DNA from: Paenibacillus daejeonensis DSM 15491
GTDB lineage: Bacteria > Bacillota > Bacilli > Paenibacillales > Paenibacillaceae
Assembly (NCBI RefSeq): GCF_000378385.1
Contig: NZ_KB899668.1
Coordinates: 174,370 to 238,369 of the forward strand
Direction of reading: 5' to 3'
DNA length: 64,000 nt
Shown here one piece after another: positions 1 to 8,258 of this stretch. The notes under the pieces are model-generated. The model did not search any database. It was not told the DNA's origin and worked only from the letters and a program-made list of their open reading frames with translations. The position numbers and the translations under genes are program-made. Every line of letters begins with the position of its first letter. Positions within the stretch are counted from its first letter, which is position 1.

Positions 1-1047
1 CTGACAATTTCGCTCCAAGTAGGCGAGACTACAGCCACGATTAACGGCACCGAAGTCACACTGCCCATTGCTGCTGCCAGCATGGATAATGTGACCTATG
101 TACCGGTTCGTGCGCTGGGCGAAGCTGCAGGCTACCGTGTACTATGGGACCCTGAGCAACGCGCTATCCAACTCCTGGGCGCAACAGCACCAGCACCTGG
201 CGAAGAGGTAGTAGAGGGTGAAGGCAGCAAAGGCTTCCTGTGGCAAGTAGAAGATGCCAACAGCACAGTCTACCTGCTCGGTTCGATTCATGTAGCGGAT
301 GAGTCGATGTATCCACTACGCACGGAAATTGAAGAGGCGTATGCCGCTTCCGACTACCTTGCGGTCGAGCTGGATATTGCGATGGAAGACGCGACTGAAT
401 TTGAGGAACTGATGTTTGAGCTGGGGATGTATCAAGATGGTACGACACTTAGCGATCACATCCCTGCAGATACTTATGCCGCGCTTGGCGAAGTGTTGGA
501 GGCTGAAGGTCTGGATGCCGATGCCTTTGACATGTTTAAGCCTTGGGTGATTGCAACTACCATTGATTCCTTGCAGATTGGTGAAGCGGGTTATGACGGT
601 GAAATGGGCATCGACATGCATTTCCTGAATCAAGCCAAAGCCAGCAACCTGCCGATTCTCGAGCTCGAGAGTGCAGCGCTGCAACTGAACATGTTCAACG
701 ACTTCTCGGAAGAGCTGCAGCTTGAACTGCTTGAGGGCTCCATTGCCGGTTACCATGCGGGCCCGGACGAGAATGCACAGTACATGATTGACCATATGAT
801 CCAAATGTGGGTCGATGGCGATCAATCCCTGTTGACTGAGATGACGGAGGGCTTCTCCATCAGCGAAGAATACAACAAAGCGATGCTGATTGACCGCAAT
901 ATCGGCATGGTTGACAAGATCAAAGAGTATTTGGAGGATGAAGAAAACAAGACGTACTTTGTTGTCGTTGGTGCGGCCCACATGGTTGGTGCAGACGGCA
1001 TCGTCACGTTGCTGCGTGAGCAAGGTTATACAGTAACTGAGCTGTAA
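1..1047 (+). CDS. TraB/GumN family protein with copper-amine-oxidase-like stalk domain (5' end outside window)
   Basis: The reading frame is open from base 1, so the gene starts upstream of the window; the first in-frame ATG (82) lies inside a conserved domain and is not the start. The visible N-terminal part (to about residue 60) is a copper amine oxidase N-terminal type 'stalk' domain, recognisable by TYVPVRALGEAAGY followed by VLWDPEQRAIQL. The rest is a TraB/GumN domain: it begins FLWQVEDANSTVYLLGSIH, has the GSIHV motif near its start and the matching GAAHMVG motif close to the C-terminus. The family is poorly understood; members resemble metal-dependent peptidases or pheromone-shutdown proteins. 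Stalk domains usually belong to secreted or wall-associated proteins, so an extracytoplasmic place is inferred; the signal peptide would be outside the window. A terminator hairpin follows the stop codon. Confidence 0.85.
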   Translation: MTISLQVGETTATINGTEVTLPIAAASMDNVTYVPVRALGEAAGYRVLWDPEQRAIQLLGATAPAPGEEVVEGEGSKGFLWQVEDANSTVYLLGSIHVADESMYPLRTEIEEAYAASDYLAVELDIAMEDATEFEELMFELGMYQDGTTLSDHIPADTYAALGEVLEAEGLDADAFDMFKPWVIATTIDSLQIGEAGYDGEMGIDMHFLNQAKASNLPILELESAALQLNMFNDFSEELQLELLEGSIAGYHAGPDENAQYMIDHMIQMWVDGDQSLLTEMTEGFSISEEYNKAMLIDRNIGMVDKIKEYLEDEENKTYFVVVGAAHMVGADGIVTLLREQGYTVTEL

Positions 1048-1066
1048 GCTGTAGCGAATAGTAGGG

Positions 1067-1118
1067 AGAGGCGGCCCGTAGTTCTGCTGAGGCAGACTGC
1101 GGCGCGCGCCTCTTTTTC
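1067..1118 (+). terminator. Rho-independent terminator after the TraB/GumN gene
   Basis: Outer arms AGAGGCG (1067-1073) and CGCCTCT (1107-1113) enclose a second hairpin, TCTGC-tgag-GCAGA, and are followed by a run of T. Confidence 0.6.
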
Positions 1119-1163
1119 AAATTCTAGTGTCTGTCGGAGCCGACGGAAGGAGAATCGGGATGG

Positions 1164-2681
1164 ATGGAAACCTATGATGTAATTGTGGCAGGCGCAGGAT
1201 TTGGCGGACTGACTTGCGCATCTCTATTGGCTAGCCAAGGCTATCGGGTGATTCTGTGCGAGGCTTCAGGCGAGCTGGGTGGATCAGCCGGAGGCTTTCA
1301 GAGGGAAGGCTATCAGTTCGCTGCTGGGGCTACAGTGGGAATGGGGTTTGAACCGGGCGGTTATTTTAACCGGCTGTACGGGACGCTAGGACTGGAATCT
1401 CCCAACCTTCATAGTCTGGAACGGATTATGCAGATTGCGATGCCGGAGCAGACGGTGGATTATTGGCGCAACAGAAAGCGTTGGCATGCTGAATGTGAGC
1501 GGCAGTTCCCGGGTGAAGCCAGACAGATAGCCGACTTCTATGATGAGGTGGAAGCAGCAGGTGAATTGCTTCGTTACATGACAGAGCGCAGACCGTTCTT
1601 TCCTCCTGCAGGGCTGCGCGAATGGGCCTCCCTGGTGCCTCATCTCAACCCGCGGATGCTGCGGTGGGCTCCGCTGCTGACCCAGACGGTGGGGGATCGG
1701 CTTCGCAAATATGGGTTGTCGGAGCACTCTCCATTTGGGACGTTTTTGAACGGTCAATTAATGGACAGTGTCCAGACGACCGCATCCCGCTGCCCGGCTT
1801 TGCTGGGATTAATTGCGTTAACTGTTTTTCATCAAGGGGCATTTGCGATCCAGGGTGGTTTGCCAGCCGTTGCTGAGGCACTGGCAGAGACATTCACCGC
1901 AGCAGGCGGCGAGATCAGATACCGTACCCCAATTCGTAGCATCGAGCGACAGAGTGAGGGTTGGCAGGCCGTGACCAAACGAGGCGAGCAGTTGACGGCC
2001 AAGCAGTTGGTCTTGAACACCTCCATGCACAGCTTGGGGGACCTACTTGGCGAGCACGTACCCTCCCGCTTGCATAAGCTGGTCGAGGCGGAACGTCAGC
2101 GGGCCGCTTGGAGTGCTTTTACATTGTACATAGGGTTACAGCCCGATTCGGATATGTGCAAGCTATTCGGACCGTCGGATGCAGAGACTTGGACGCCCTT
2201 CCGACAGGTTATTGGTGCGAGCGGACTTCCGCTTAGCGAGGGTAACCAGTTTCTCGTATCCTGGCTGGATGCCGGCCCAGGCAGTCCGGGACCGACTCTG
2301 ACGCTATCCACGCATACGGTGCCGGAGCCTTGGTGGGATCGGACGGGCTATGAGCAGCGTAAATTAGCGTATCAGGACAAAATGCTTGCCTTGCTCTATG
2401 AACGGTATCCAGCGGTGCGAGAGCATTGCAGCGTGGTGCTGCCCGGCACACCTGTAACCTTCCATCGCTATCTGGGCAGACGTCAAGGTCGGGTAGGCGG
2501 ATACATCCCGCAAGGCGCGCGTTCGTTATTCGATGCATTCAATAGCCGGCTCGGACCAGACGGCTTATGGATGGTCGGCGACACCGTGTTCCCTGGAGCC
2601 GGTACGCTTGGCGCTTCCCTATCCGGCTGGATGGCCGCAGAGCGGATTGCTGGCAAACGGTTTGGTTACTATTCGCGATAA
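1164..2681 (+). CDS. Phytoene desaturase / carotenoid isomerase-like FAD-dependent oxidoreductase
   Basis: A 505-residue flavoprotein of the CrtI/amine oxidase superfamily. The N-terminus carries the dinucleotide-binding fingerprint VAGAGFGGLTCASLLASQG (GxGxxG at residues 11-16) and an acidic residue at the end of the second strand (ILCEA), then GGSAGGF typical of CrtI/CrtISO-like enzymes. The C-terminus has the FAD-closing motif GDTVFPGAGTLGASLSG. Family members desaturate or isomerise carotenoids, but many bacterial relatives act on unknown lipids, and no other carotenoid gene is nearby, so the substrate is open. Start: two ATGs overlap at 1160 and 1164; only 1164 is in the long frame, and the GGAGAA ribosome binding site at 1149-1154 fits it. 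Downstream lies a repeat region rather than an operon partner. Confidence 0.8.
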   Translation: METYDVIVAGAGFGGLTCASLLASQGYRVILCEASGELGGSAGGFQREGYQFAAGATVGMGFEPGGYFNRLYGTLGLESPNLHSLERIMQIAMPEQTVDYWRNRKRWHAECERQFPGEARQIADFYDEVEAAGELLRYMTERRPFFPPAGLREWASLVPHLNPRMLRWAPLLTQTVGDRLRKYGLSEHSPFGTFLNGQLMDSVQTTASRCPALLGLIALTVFHQGAFAIQGGLPAVAEALAETFTAAGGEIRYRTPIRSIERQSEGWQAVTKRGEQLTAKQLVLNTSMHSLGDLLGEHVPSRLHKLVEAERQRAAWSAFTLYIGLQPDSDMCKLFGPSDAETWTPFRQVIGASGLPLSEGNQFLVSWLDAGPGSPGPTLTLSTHTVPEPWWDRTGYEQRKLAYQDKMLALLYERYPAVREHCSVVLPGTPVTFHRYLGRRQGRVGGYIPQGARSLFDAFNSRLGPDGLWMVGDTVFPGAGTLGASLSGWMAAERIAGKRFGYYSR

Positions 2682-2730
2682 GGAGGGGACTACTGACCGC
2701 CCTTATCCGCCTCTTTGGACTTATGGCTAA

Positions 2731-2950
2731 AATTAGCTCCTAAGCTGGTGTCCGCTCCAGATAAATATGAAATTTCGAATATAAGCAGCTCTTGGGCATT
2801 GCCTCCTCCTCATAAGCATGAAATTTCGTATTTAATCAGCTCCTGAGTAGCCGTTTGCACCAGATAAGTATGAAATTTCGAGTATAATTAGCTCACGAGC
2901 CGCTGTCCGCACCAAATAAGCTCGAAATTTCGAACATAATTAGCTCACAC
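2731..2950. repeat. Tandem intergenic array, period 51-52 bp, four copies
   Basis: The 342-base gap between the two oxidoreductase genes holds four diverged copies of one unit. Its core GAAATTTCG starts at 2769, 2820, 2872 and 2924 (steps 51, 52, 52) and is followed by TATAATTAGCTC-like sequence and a GC-rich tail (CCGCTGTCCGCACCA type). The best core, TCGAAATTTCGA, is a perfect palindrome. No open frame spans the array. The two flanking genes point the same way. Confidence 0.85.
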
Positions 2951-3023
2951 TGCCTTTGTGTCAGCTCATGTTCCCAAGGTTAATGAAGAGTAATGACCAA
3001 ACCATGGAAGGAGAGGTTATCGC

Positions 3024-4028
3024 ATGAGTGCAAGTATAAATCGTACCATCGTACTCGCCAGTCGTCCGCAAGGGATGCCTACCGAAGACCAGTTCCGCAT
3101 TCAGGAAGAACCCATTCCTGCACCTGCCGAGGAGGAGGTCGTTGTCCGCAGTTTGTACATTTCGGTAGATCCATACATGCGCAATATGATGAACAACACC
3201 TCGTCTTCACCAATCGATCAAGTCATCAGAGGCGGCGCCGTGGGGCAGGTAATTTCGTCCCGCAGCGGCAAGCTGCGTGAAGGCGACATTGTCAGCGGGA
3301 TGTGGGGCTGGCAGGAATATGCGGCAGTGAAGGCTGATGACTTGCAGCGCATTGATCCCGATCAGGCACCCATCTCGACAGCTTTGGGTGTGCTTGGCAT
3401 GCCCGGGTTGACAGCCTATTTCGGACTATTCGATATTGGTAAGCCTGAGCCTGGGGAAACGGTGGTCGTATCCGGTGCTGCAGGGGCAGTGGGCACGATT
3501 GTTGGCCAGATCGCCAAGCTGAAGGGGTGCCGGGTTGTGGGAATAGCCGGAAGCGAAGAGAAGCTCAACTATTTAAAAGATGACCTTGGCTTCGATGCAG
3601 TGGTCAACTATAAATCGGATGCCTTCGACTCACAGCTGAAGGAAGCATGCCCAGGTGGGGTAGATATTTATTTTGATAATGTGGGCGGGCCGGTTTCCGA
3701 TGCTGTGATCGGACTGATTAATCAGAAAGCACGCATTCCGCTGTGTGGTCAAATCTCAACTTATAACCTGGATAAGGTAGACGTAGGTCCTCGTATCCAA
3801 CCTCAGCTGCTAATGAAACGAGCGATGATTAAGGGCTTCCTCGTCTACGAGTATGAAGAGCAATATCCGGAAGCTATCGTGCAGCTCGCCCGTTGGGTGC
3901 AGGGGGAGAAGATTCAATATACAGAAACCGTGCTGGATGGCTTTGAAAGATTGCCCGAGGCATTCCTTGGTCTCTTCGAAGGAAGCAACACAGGCAAGCT
4001 GCTGGTGAAAGTCGCTGAAGTCGAGTAA
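3024..4028 (+). CDS. NADP-dependent oxidoreductase, medium-chain reductase family (YfmJ/CurA type)
   Basis: A 334-residue zinc-free medium-chain dehydrogenase/reductase of the leukotriene B4 12-hydroxydehydrogenase group (B. subtilis YfmJ, E. coli CurA), which reduce the C=C bond of alpha,beta-unsaturated carbonyls with NADPH. Seen in the sequence: N-terminal LYISVDPYMRNMM (catalytic-domain signature of the group), the Rossmann loop VSGAAGAVGTIVGQIAKLKG, then VGIAGSEEKL and FDNVGG, all characteristic. Length is normal for the family. The start is backed by GGAAGGAGAGG about ten bases upstream. It stands alone. The physiological substrate cannot be read from the sequence; a role in detoxifying reactive aldehydes and ketones is inferred from the family. 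Confidence 0.88.
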   Translation: MSASINRTIVLASRPQGMPTEDQFRIQEEPIPAPAEEEVVVRSLYISVDPYMRNMMNNTSSSPIDQVIRGGAVGQVISSRSGKLREGDIVSGMWGWQEYAAVKADDLQRIDPDQAPISTALGVLGMPGLTAYFGLFDIGKPEPGETVVVSGAAGAVGTIVGQIAKLKGCRVVGIAGSEEKLNYLKDDLGFDAVVNYKSDAFDSQLKEACPGGVDIYFDNVGGPVSDAVIGLINQKARIPLCGQISTYNLDKVDVGPRIQPQLLMKRAMIKGFLVYEYEEQYPEAIVQLARWVQGEKIQYTETVLDGFERLPEAFLGLFEGSNTGKLLVKVAEVE

Positions 4029-4130
4029 CTTGTGCCTTCCAAGTGGATACTCGAAAAAACAGATGAAAAATCTCGCTCTTTCCGTTACACTAGAGGGTAA
4101 CATTGGATGTGACTGGAAGGAGATCGTGCC

Positions 4131-4535
4131 ATGAATTTGGGTAATTGTCCTCGCTGCGGCAAGCTGTATGCCGTTAATTTTCGTGAAGTCTGCCCTGCTT
4201 GCATCAAGGATATCGATAAGGAGTATGAGCGGTGCGCGACCTATCTGAGGGAGAACCGCGGTTGCGGGATTCAGGAGCTCTCAGAAGCGACCGAGGTATC
4301 CTATCGACAGATTACCAAGTTCATTCGTGAAGGCAGGATATCGCTCATTGATGCGCCGCACCTTGCTTATCCGTGCGAGATGTGTGGCTCCTTTATTCGG
4401 GAAGGAAATATGTGTGTCGATTGTCGTTCCAAGCTCATGAAAGATATCGGCGCAGTTAACGAAGCATCTGCTACTTCAGAACAACAGAGGCTTAAATCGG
4501 GGTACAAGATTGGAGATAAGTTCCGCAAGGAATAG
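4131..4535 (+). CDS. yvyF: Flagellar operon zinc-ribbon protein YvyF
   Basis: A 134-residue protein with two cysteine pairs near the N-terminus (CPRCGKLY then CPACIKDID) and two more near the C-terminus (CEMCG and CVDC), which flank a central helix-turn-helix-like stretch (GIQELSEATEVSYRQITKFIREG). This pattern and position, immediately before flgM, match the TIGR03826/YvyF family known from B. subtilis flagellar clusters. Its molecular role is not well established; the zinc ribbons plus HTH suggest nucleic-acid binding. The start has a clear GAAGGAG site. Unlike B. subtilis, no comF genes precede it here. The sigma-D promoter of flgM lies just after its stop. Confidence 0.85.
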   Translation: MNLGNCPRCGKLYAVNFREVCPACIKDIDKEYERCATYLRENRGCGIQELSEATEVSYRQITKFIREGRISLIDAPHLAYPCEMCGSFIREGNMCVDCRSKLMKDIGAVNEASATSEQQRLKSGYKIGDKFRKE

Positions 4536-4554
4536 TCTGCCAGATAGTCAGCTA

Positions 4555-4582
4555 TAAACTTTCTCACAGGGGTTGCCGATAT
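4555..4582 (+). promoter_or_regulatory. Sigma-D promoter for the flgM operon
   Basis: TAAA (4555-4558), a 16-base spacer, and a perfect GCCGATAT (4575-4582) match the B. subtilis sigma-D consensus. It lies 78 bases before the flgM start codon, as expected for the flgM-flgN-flgK-flgL transcription unit. The -10 element doubles as the left arm of a terminator-like hairpin. Confidence 0.8.
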
Positions 4583-4615
4583 TACTAACAAGTAATCATC
4601 GGCCCTTGTTTTTTT
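4575..4615 (+). terminator. Rho-independent terminator after yvyF, overlapping the sigma-D -10 box
   Basis: GCCGATATTACT (4575-4586) pairs with AGTAATcATCGGC (4591-4603, one bulged C), followed by TTTTTTT at 4609-4615. It should end transcription coming from yvyF, while sigma-D initiates within it. Confidence 0.7.
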
Positions 4616-4659
4616 ATACGGGCCAACGGGCCACGTCAACGAAGTAGAGGTGAAGTGCG

Positions 4660-4923
4660 ATGAAAGTAAATGAGCCTAACCGCATTGCAGGGCTTCAACA
4701 ATACAACCAAACCAGGGGACAGCGTACGGAACAGACGGAGGCTGTCAAACGTAAGGATCAAGTCACCATATCTCCGGAGGCGAAGGAGCTGTTGGAATCG
4801 AATCGGATCAACCAGGCAGAGCGGGCTGAGCAACTGAGTCAGTTGAAACAGGCCATATCCTCGGGCACCTACCATGTCGAGGCCGGCAAGATTGCCGAGA
4901 AGCTGCTTCCCTACCTGAAGTAG
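4660..4923 (+). CDS. flgM: Anti-sigma-D factor FlgM
   Basis: An 87-residue protein with the FlgM C-terminal sigma-binding region: DQVTISPEAKELL, then a helix with spaced charges and VEAGKIAEKLLPYLK at the end. FlgM holds sigma-D (FliA) inactive until the hook-basal body is complete; it is then removed and late flagellar genes switch on. Length and position fit the B. subtilis gene. The ribosome binding site AGAGGTGA lies upstream. It is the first gene after the sigma-D promoter and is followed 24 bases later by flgN, so FlgM is part of the regulon it restrains (negative feedback). Confidence 0.92.
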   Translation: MKVNEPNRIAGLQQYNQTRGQRTEQTEAVKRKDQVTISPEAKELLESNRINQAERAEQLSQLKQAISSGTYHVEAGKIAEKLLPYLK

Positions 4924-4947
4924 ACCTCCCAGAGGAGAGAGAACCCA

Positions 4948-5451
4948 ATGAATGAACCGCTCCAAGTCGTCATGGATACGCTTCATCAGTTGACAGACCT
5001 GCATCGCGACCTGTCTGCGCTTGGCCGGACCAAGCGCGAGGCGCTGGGCAGCGGGGACATCGATACGGTGGCCCAGACTGCGAGCCGCGAAAGTAAGATT
5101 TTGCAGAAAATCACGGAGTTGGACAAGCAACGGTTGCTGGCGATTGGCCAATATGTCGCCCGCCGGGGCTTCGCGCCGACCGGGTCGTTCCGGATGGAGC
5201 AGCTGATCCAGATGGTCTTCAAGGCCGAGGAGAAGCAGGCGCTCCGCGACGCATGCGTTCAACTGAATGTAGCGCTCCTGGAGCTGCAGGAAATTAATGA
5301 ATTTAATCAGCAAATGATCAGGCTGAACCTGGAGTACGTCTCGCACTCCATCGATCTAATTGCCGGTCCACCCGAGGAGGACGCAACGTATCATCGTTCC
5401 TTGCAGGCCGAGGGCTTCAAGCGGTTCAGCCAGTTTGACACGAGAGCTTAG
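4948..5451 (+). CDS. flgN: Flagellar export chaperone FlgN
   Basis: A 167-residue, largely helical protein matching the FlgN family by size, heptad-like hydrophobic pattern and location between flgM and flgK (yvyG in B. subtilis). FlgN binds the hook-associated proteins FlgK and FlgL in the cytoplasm and hands them to the flagellar export gate. The sequence itself is weakly conserved, which is normal for this family, so the call leans on gene order. The start follows AGAGGAGAGAG. It is probably co-transcribed with flgM and flgK; only 18 bases separate it from the next start codon. Confidence 0.85.
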   Translation: MNEPLQVVMDTLHQLTDLHRDLSALGRTKREALGSGDIDTVAQTASRESKILQKITELDKQRLLAIGQYVARRGFAPTGSFRMEQLIQMVFKAEEKQALRDACVQLNVALLELQEINEFNQQMIRLNLEYVSHSIDLIAGPPEEDATYHRSLQAEGFKRFSQFDTRA

Positions 5452-5469
5452 AGAAGAGGTGCAGAACAG

Positions 5470-7026
5470 GTGAGATCTACCTTTCACGGACTTGAGGTCG
5501 CCAAGCGGTCGCTGTTCACACAGCAAGCCGCCTTGAACACGACGGGACATAATATCGCAAATGCCAACACACGTGGCTACACTCGTCAGGTGGTGAACAT
5601 GGTCGCGGCCAAGCCCATCGAGGCGTTCGGTCTGAACCGCACGACGATCCCCGGCCAGACAGGGATGGGCGTGGAGTTCAGCTCGATCACCCGAATTCGG
5701 GAGAAATTCCTGGACGACCAATTCCGCAACGAGAACAAATCCTTCGGCAACTATGCCATTCAGCAGGATACGTTGGAGAAGCTGGAGAAGATCGTCAACG
5801 AGCCGTCGGATACCGGTATTCGTACCGTCATTGAAGACTTCTTCAACGCTTGGTCGGATCTCAGCAAGTCGCCTGAGAACGCTGACGGCCGCAAAATCGT
5901 CCGCGAGCAGGCACTCGCCCTGACCGATGCATTCAATCATACCGCTAAGTCGCTGCAAGACCTGAAGGATGACCTGACGGAGAACGTTAATATCAAGTCC
6001 CAGCAGATCAACTCGATTATCCGCAATATTGCGCAGCTCAACGGCGAGATTCAGCGCATTGAAGGCCTTGGCGATAATGCCAACGACCTGCGTGACCAAC
6101 GCGATTTGATCACCGACGAACTCTCCCAGATGATCAACATTCGGGTCACGGAAGGTGCCGGCGGCTATCAAGTTGTAATGGGTGGTGTGGAGCTAGTAAC
6201 GGGGATGGTTCCCCAAGAGCTGGAGCCTGCCGATCTGCAGGCGTACTTTGAATCGGGAGATCTGAACAGCGGCGAAGTGTTCGGCATGATTCATTCGCGC
6301 GACCATTTCGTACAGGGCTATATAGATGACCTGGACAAACTGGTGGACAAGCTCGCTAATGGCGATATGGAAGTCACTTTGCCTGCAGGTTCGGTACTGC
6401 CGGAGGGCAGAACACTCAATGGGGTTCTTTACGCCGGAGCAACACGTACCCTGACTGAGGATACAAAGGTGACGGTGAAGGGCCTGAACGGTCTACATCA
6501 ACTCGGCTACAACTTCTCCTCTGAGCCCGGCGGTCTGCCATTCTTCACCAATGCCGATGGTAGTACGGATAACATTAAAGCAGGCTCAATCACATTGAAC
6601 CGCGAGCTGGCGGACAATCCCACCAAGATCGCGACCTCGATGCGTATGGTCACACAAGATGGCGAAGAAACCGTGGTAAGAGGCAACAACTCCTTGGCCC
6701 TGCTCTTTTCCCAGGTTCGCGACTCTCGCATCAACTTTGGAACAGAGGCGGATCCGGATCTGGCAACTGTCGATTCGTATTTCCGCTCTGTCGTTGGTCA
6801 GTTGGGTATCCAAGCCCAAGAGGCCAATCGCCAGCTGGCCAACTCCAAGACGTTGGTCGACCAGGTCGACTCCCGGAGACAGTCAGTGAGCGGTGTTTCG
6901 CTGGATGAAGAGATGGCCAACTTGATCAAGTTCCAGCATGCGTACAACGCAGCAGCCCGGAACATGACGATGATTGATGAGACCTTAAACAAAGTCATTA
7001 ACGGCATGGGTATTGTAGGTCGTTAA
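5470..7026 (+). CDS. flgK: Flagellar hook-filament junction protein 1 (HAP1)
   Basis: A 518-residue rod/hook-family protein. The N-terminus has the flagellar rod motif QQAALNTTGHNIANANTRGY and the C-terminus the matching helix VSLDEEMANLIKFQHAYNAA ending in a FlgK-like tail. FlgK caps the hook and joins it with FlgL to the filament. Translation starts at GTG 5470, supported by GAAGAGG nine bases upstream and by homology beginning right there (RSTFHGLEVAKRSLF). Its export chaperone FlgN is encoded directly upstream. A 225 bp dispersed repeat lies between it and flgL, so co-transcription across that gap is uncertain. Confidence 0.95.
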   Translation: MRSTFHGLEVAKRSLFTQQAALNTTGHNIANANTRGYTRQVVNMVAAKPIEAFGLNRTTIPGQTGMGVEFSSITRIREKFLDDQFRNENKSFGNYAIQQDTLEKLEKIVNEPSDTGIRTVIEDFFNAWSDLSKSPENADGRKIVREQALALTDAFNHTAKSLQDLKDDLTENVNIKSQQINSIIRNIAQLNGEIQRIEGLGDNANDLRDQRDLITDELSQMINIRVTEGAGGYQVVMGGVELVTGMVPQELEPADLQAYFESGDLNSGEVFGMIHSRDHFVQGYIDDLDKLVDKLANGDMEVTLPAGSVLPEGRTLNGVLYAGATRTLTEDTKVTVKGLNGLHQLGYNFSSEPGGLPFFTNADGSTDNIKAGSITLNRELADNPTKIATSMRMVTQDGEETVVRGNNSLALLFSQVRDSRINFGTEADPDLATVDSYFRSVVGQLGIQAQEANRQLANSKTLVDQVDSRRQSVSGVSLDEEMANLIKFQHAYNAAARNMTMIDETLNKVINGMGIVGR

Positions 7027-7039
7027 GCGTTAGAGGTTG

Positions 7040-7264
7040 TTCAAAACGTCCGCTTTTGATCACGAAGTAGTGCAGAGAAGCGGATTCGACATCGAATCTT
7101 GAAGGCAATCAGACTAAGCGTATGCTTACGAAGCTAGTTTCCTTCGGAAACTCTTAGGTGCTCACGTAGGTATGCTTCCGAGGTCGTTTTCTACGAAAAC
7201 GTGTACCGCTCCTCATTTCTTTTTGCCCGCAACCTTCTCGGTGCTGAAAAGCGACCATTTTGAA
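7040..7264. repeat. Dispersed structured repeat, family R1, copy A
   Basis: Ends are an imperfect inverted repeat: TTCAAAACGTCCGCTTTT (7040-7057) against AAAAGCGACCATTTTGAA (7247-7264), 15 of 18 positions pairing. Inside are GATTCG-acat-CGAATC, TAAGC-gtat-GCTTA and GTTTCC-ttc-GGAAAC hairpins and the conserved tail CAACCTTCTCGGTGCTGAAAA in part. This copy carries extra sequence with a CGTTTT-ctac-GAAAACG hairpin. Similarity to copy C continues left to about 7028 (GCGTTAGAGG). No coding frame is seen. Confidence 0.9.
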
Positions 7265-7290
7265 CTTGCATTTAAAGGAGTGAATAATAC

Positions 7291-8241
7291 ATGTCTTTAC
7301 GCGTGACCCAATCCATGATGAGTAATCAGCTCCTGCGCAACGTATCCAACAACCTCGGCCGTATGAATACCTTGCAGGATCAACTCTCTACGGGCAAGCG
7401 CATCAATGCGCCGTCGGATGACCCGGTAGGGTTAACCTTTGCTATGCGCTATCGTAGTGAGCTAGGAGCCAACGATCAGTATATCCGTAATGTTGATTCG
7501 GCCAAGTCGAGTCTGGACTTTACAGATATGGCGCTTTCCCAGGTCGGAGACGTACTGCATAGAGCAAGAGAGTTGATGGTAAAAGGTGCAGATGGAACTC
7601 AGCCCCAGGCGGGGTATGACGCCATCAAACTGGAGATCGACGAGCTCTTTAACCAACTTGTGGAGATCGGAAACAGTAAATTTAACGGCAAGTATATGTT
7701 CAATGGAGAGCAGACGGAGACACAACCATATCCGACTACAGCACTGAGCAACACGGATCCAGATGATCTCAAGGCTTATCATGTGGCGACCGATACCCAA
7801 CAGATTAAATTTGAACTGGCGCCTGGCATGAAGCTTGCGGTCAACCTCACCGGCAACGATATTTTTGGTATGCCTGTAGACCCGACAGCTGGACCGGACG
7901 CCGACAACGACAATATGTTTGATATTTTCCGCCGCGCATCAGAAGCATTAGCTGAGGGCAATCACGAAGAAGTGTCAAATCTGCTGGGCAATATGGATAG
8001 CCGGATTAACATTCTGCTGGAACAACGTGCGGAAGTGGGCGCCCGGAGCAACCGTATCGATCTTGTCGCGGGACGGCTCGAAGACATCAGCCTAAATCTG
8101 ACCGCCATCAAGTCCAAGACCGAAGATGCCGACTTGGCCTTTGTGATTACTAATCTTAAAATGGAAGAAAACGTGTATCAGGCTTCACTGTCTGCAGGTG
8201 CTAAGCTTATCAGACCCAGCTTAGTGGATTTCCTTCGCTAA
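7291..8241 (+). CDS. flgL: Flagellar hook-filament junction protein 3 (HAP3)
   Basis: A 316-residue flagellin-like protein. The N-terminus (RVTQSMMSNQLLRNVSNN, then LSTGKRINAPSDDPVGL) and C-terminal helix (LAFVITNLKMEENVYQASL) are typical of FlgL; the middle domain is short, as expected. FlgL sits between FlgK and the flagellin filament. The start follows AAAGGAGTGA. In B. subtilis it directly follows flgK; here 264 bases containing a dispersed repeat separate them, which leaves open whether flgL has its own promoter. The next gene (yviE) begins 17 bases after its stop. Confidence 0.93.
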   Translation: MSLRVTQSMMSNQLLRNVSNNLGRMNTLQDQLSTGKRINAPSDDPVGLTFAMRYRSELGANDQYIRNVDSAKSSLDFTDMALSQVGDVLHRARELMVKGADGTQPQAGYDAIKLEIDELFNQLVEIGNSKFNGKYMFNGEQTETQPYPTTALSNTDPDDLKAYHVATDTQQIKFELAPGMKLAVNLTGNDIFGMPVDPTAGPDADNDNMFDIFRRASEALAEGNHEEVSNLLGNMDSRINILLEQRAEVGARSNRIDLVAGRLEDISLNLTAIKSKTEDADLAFVITNLKMEENVYQASLSAGAKLIRPSLVDFLR

Positions 8242-8258
8242 AAAGGGAGCGGAATGAC

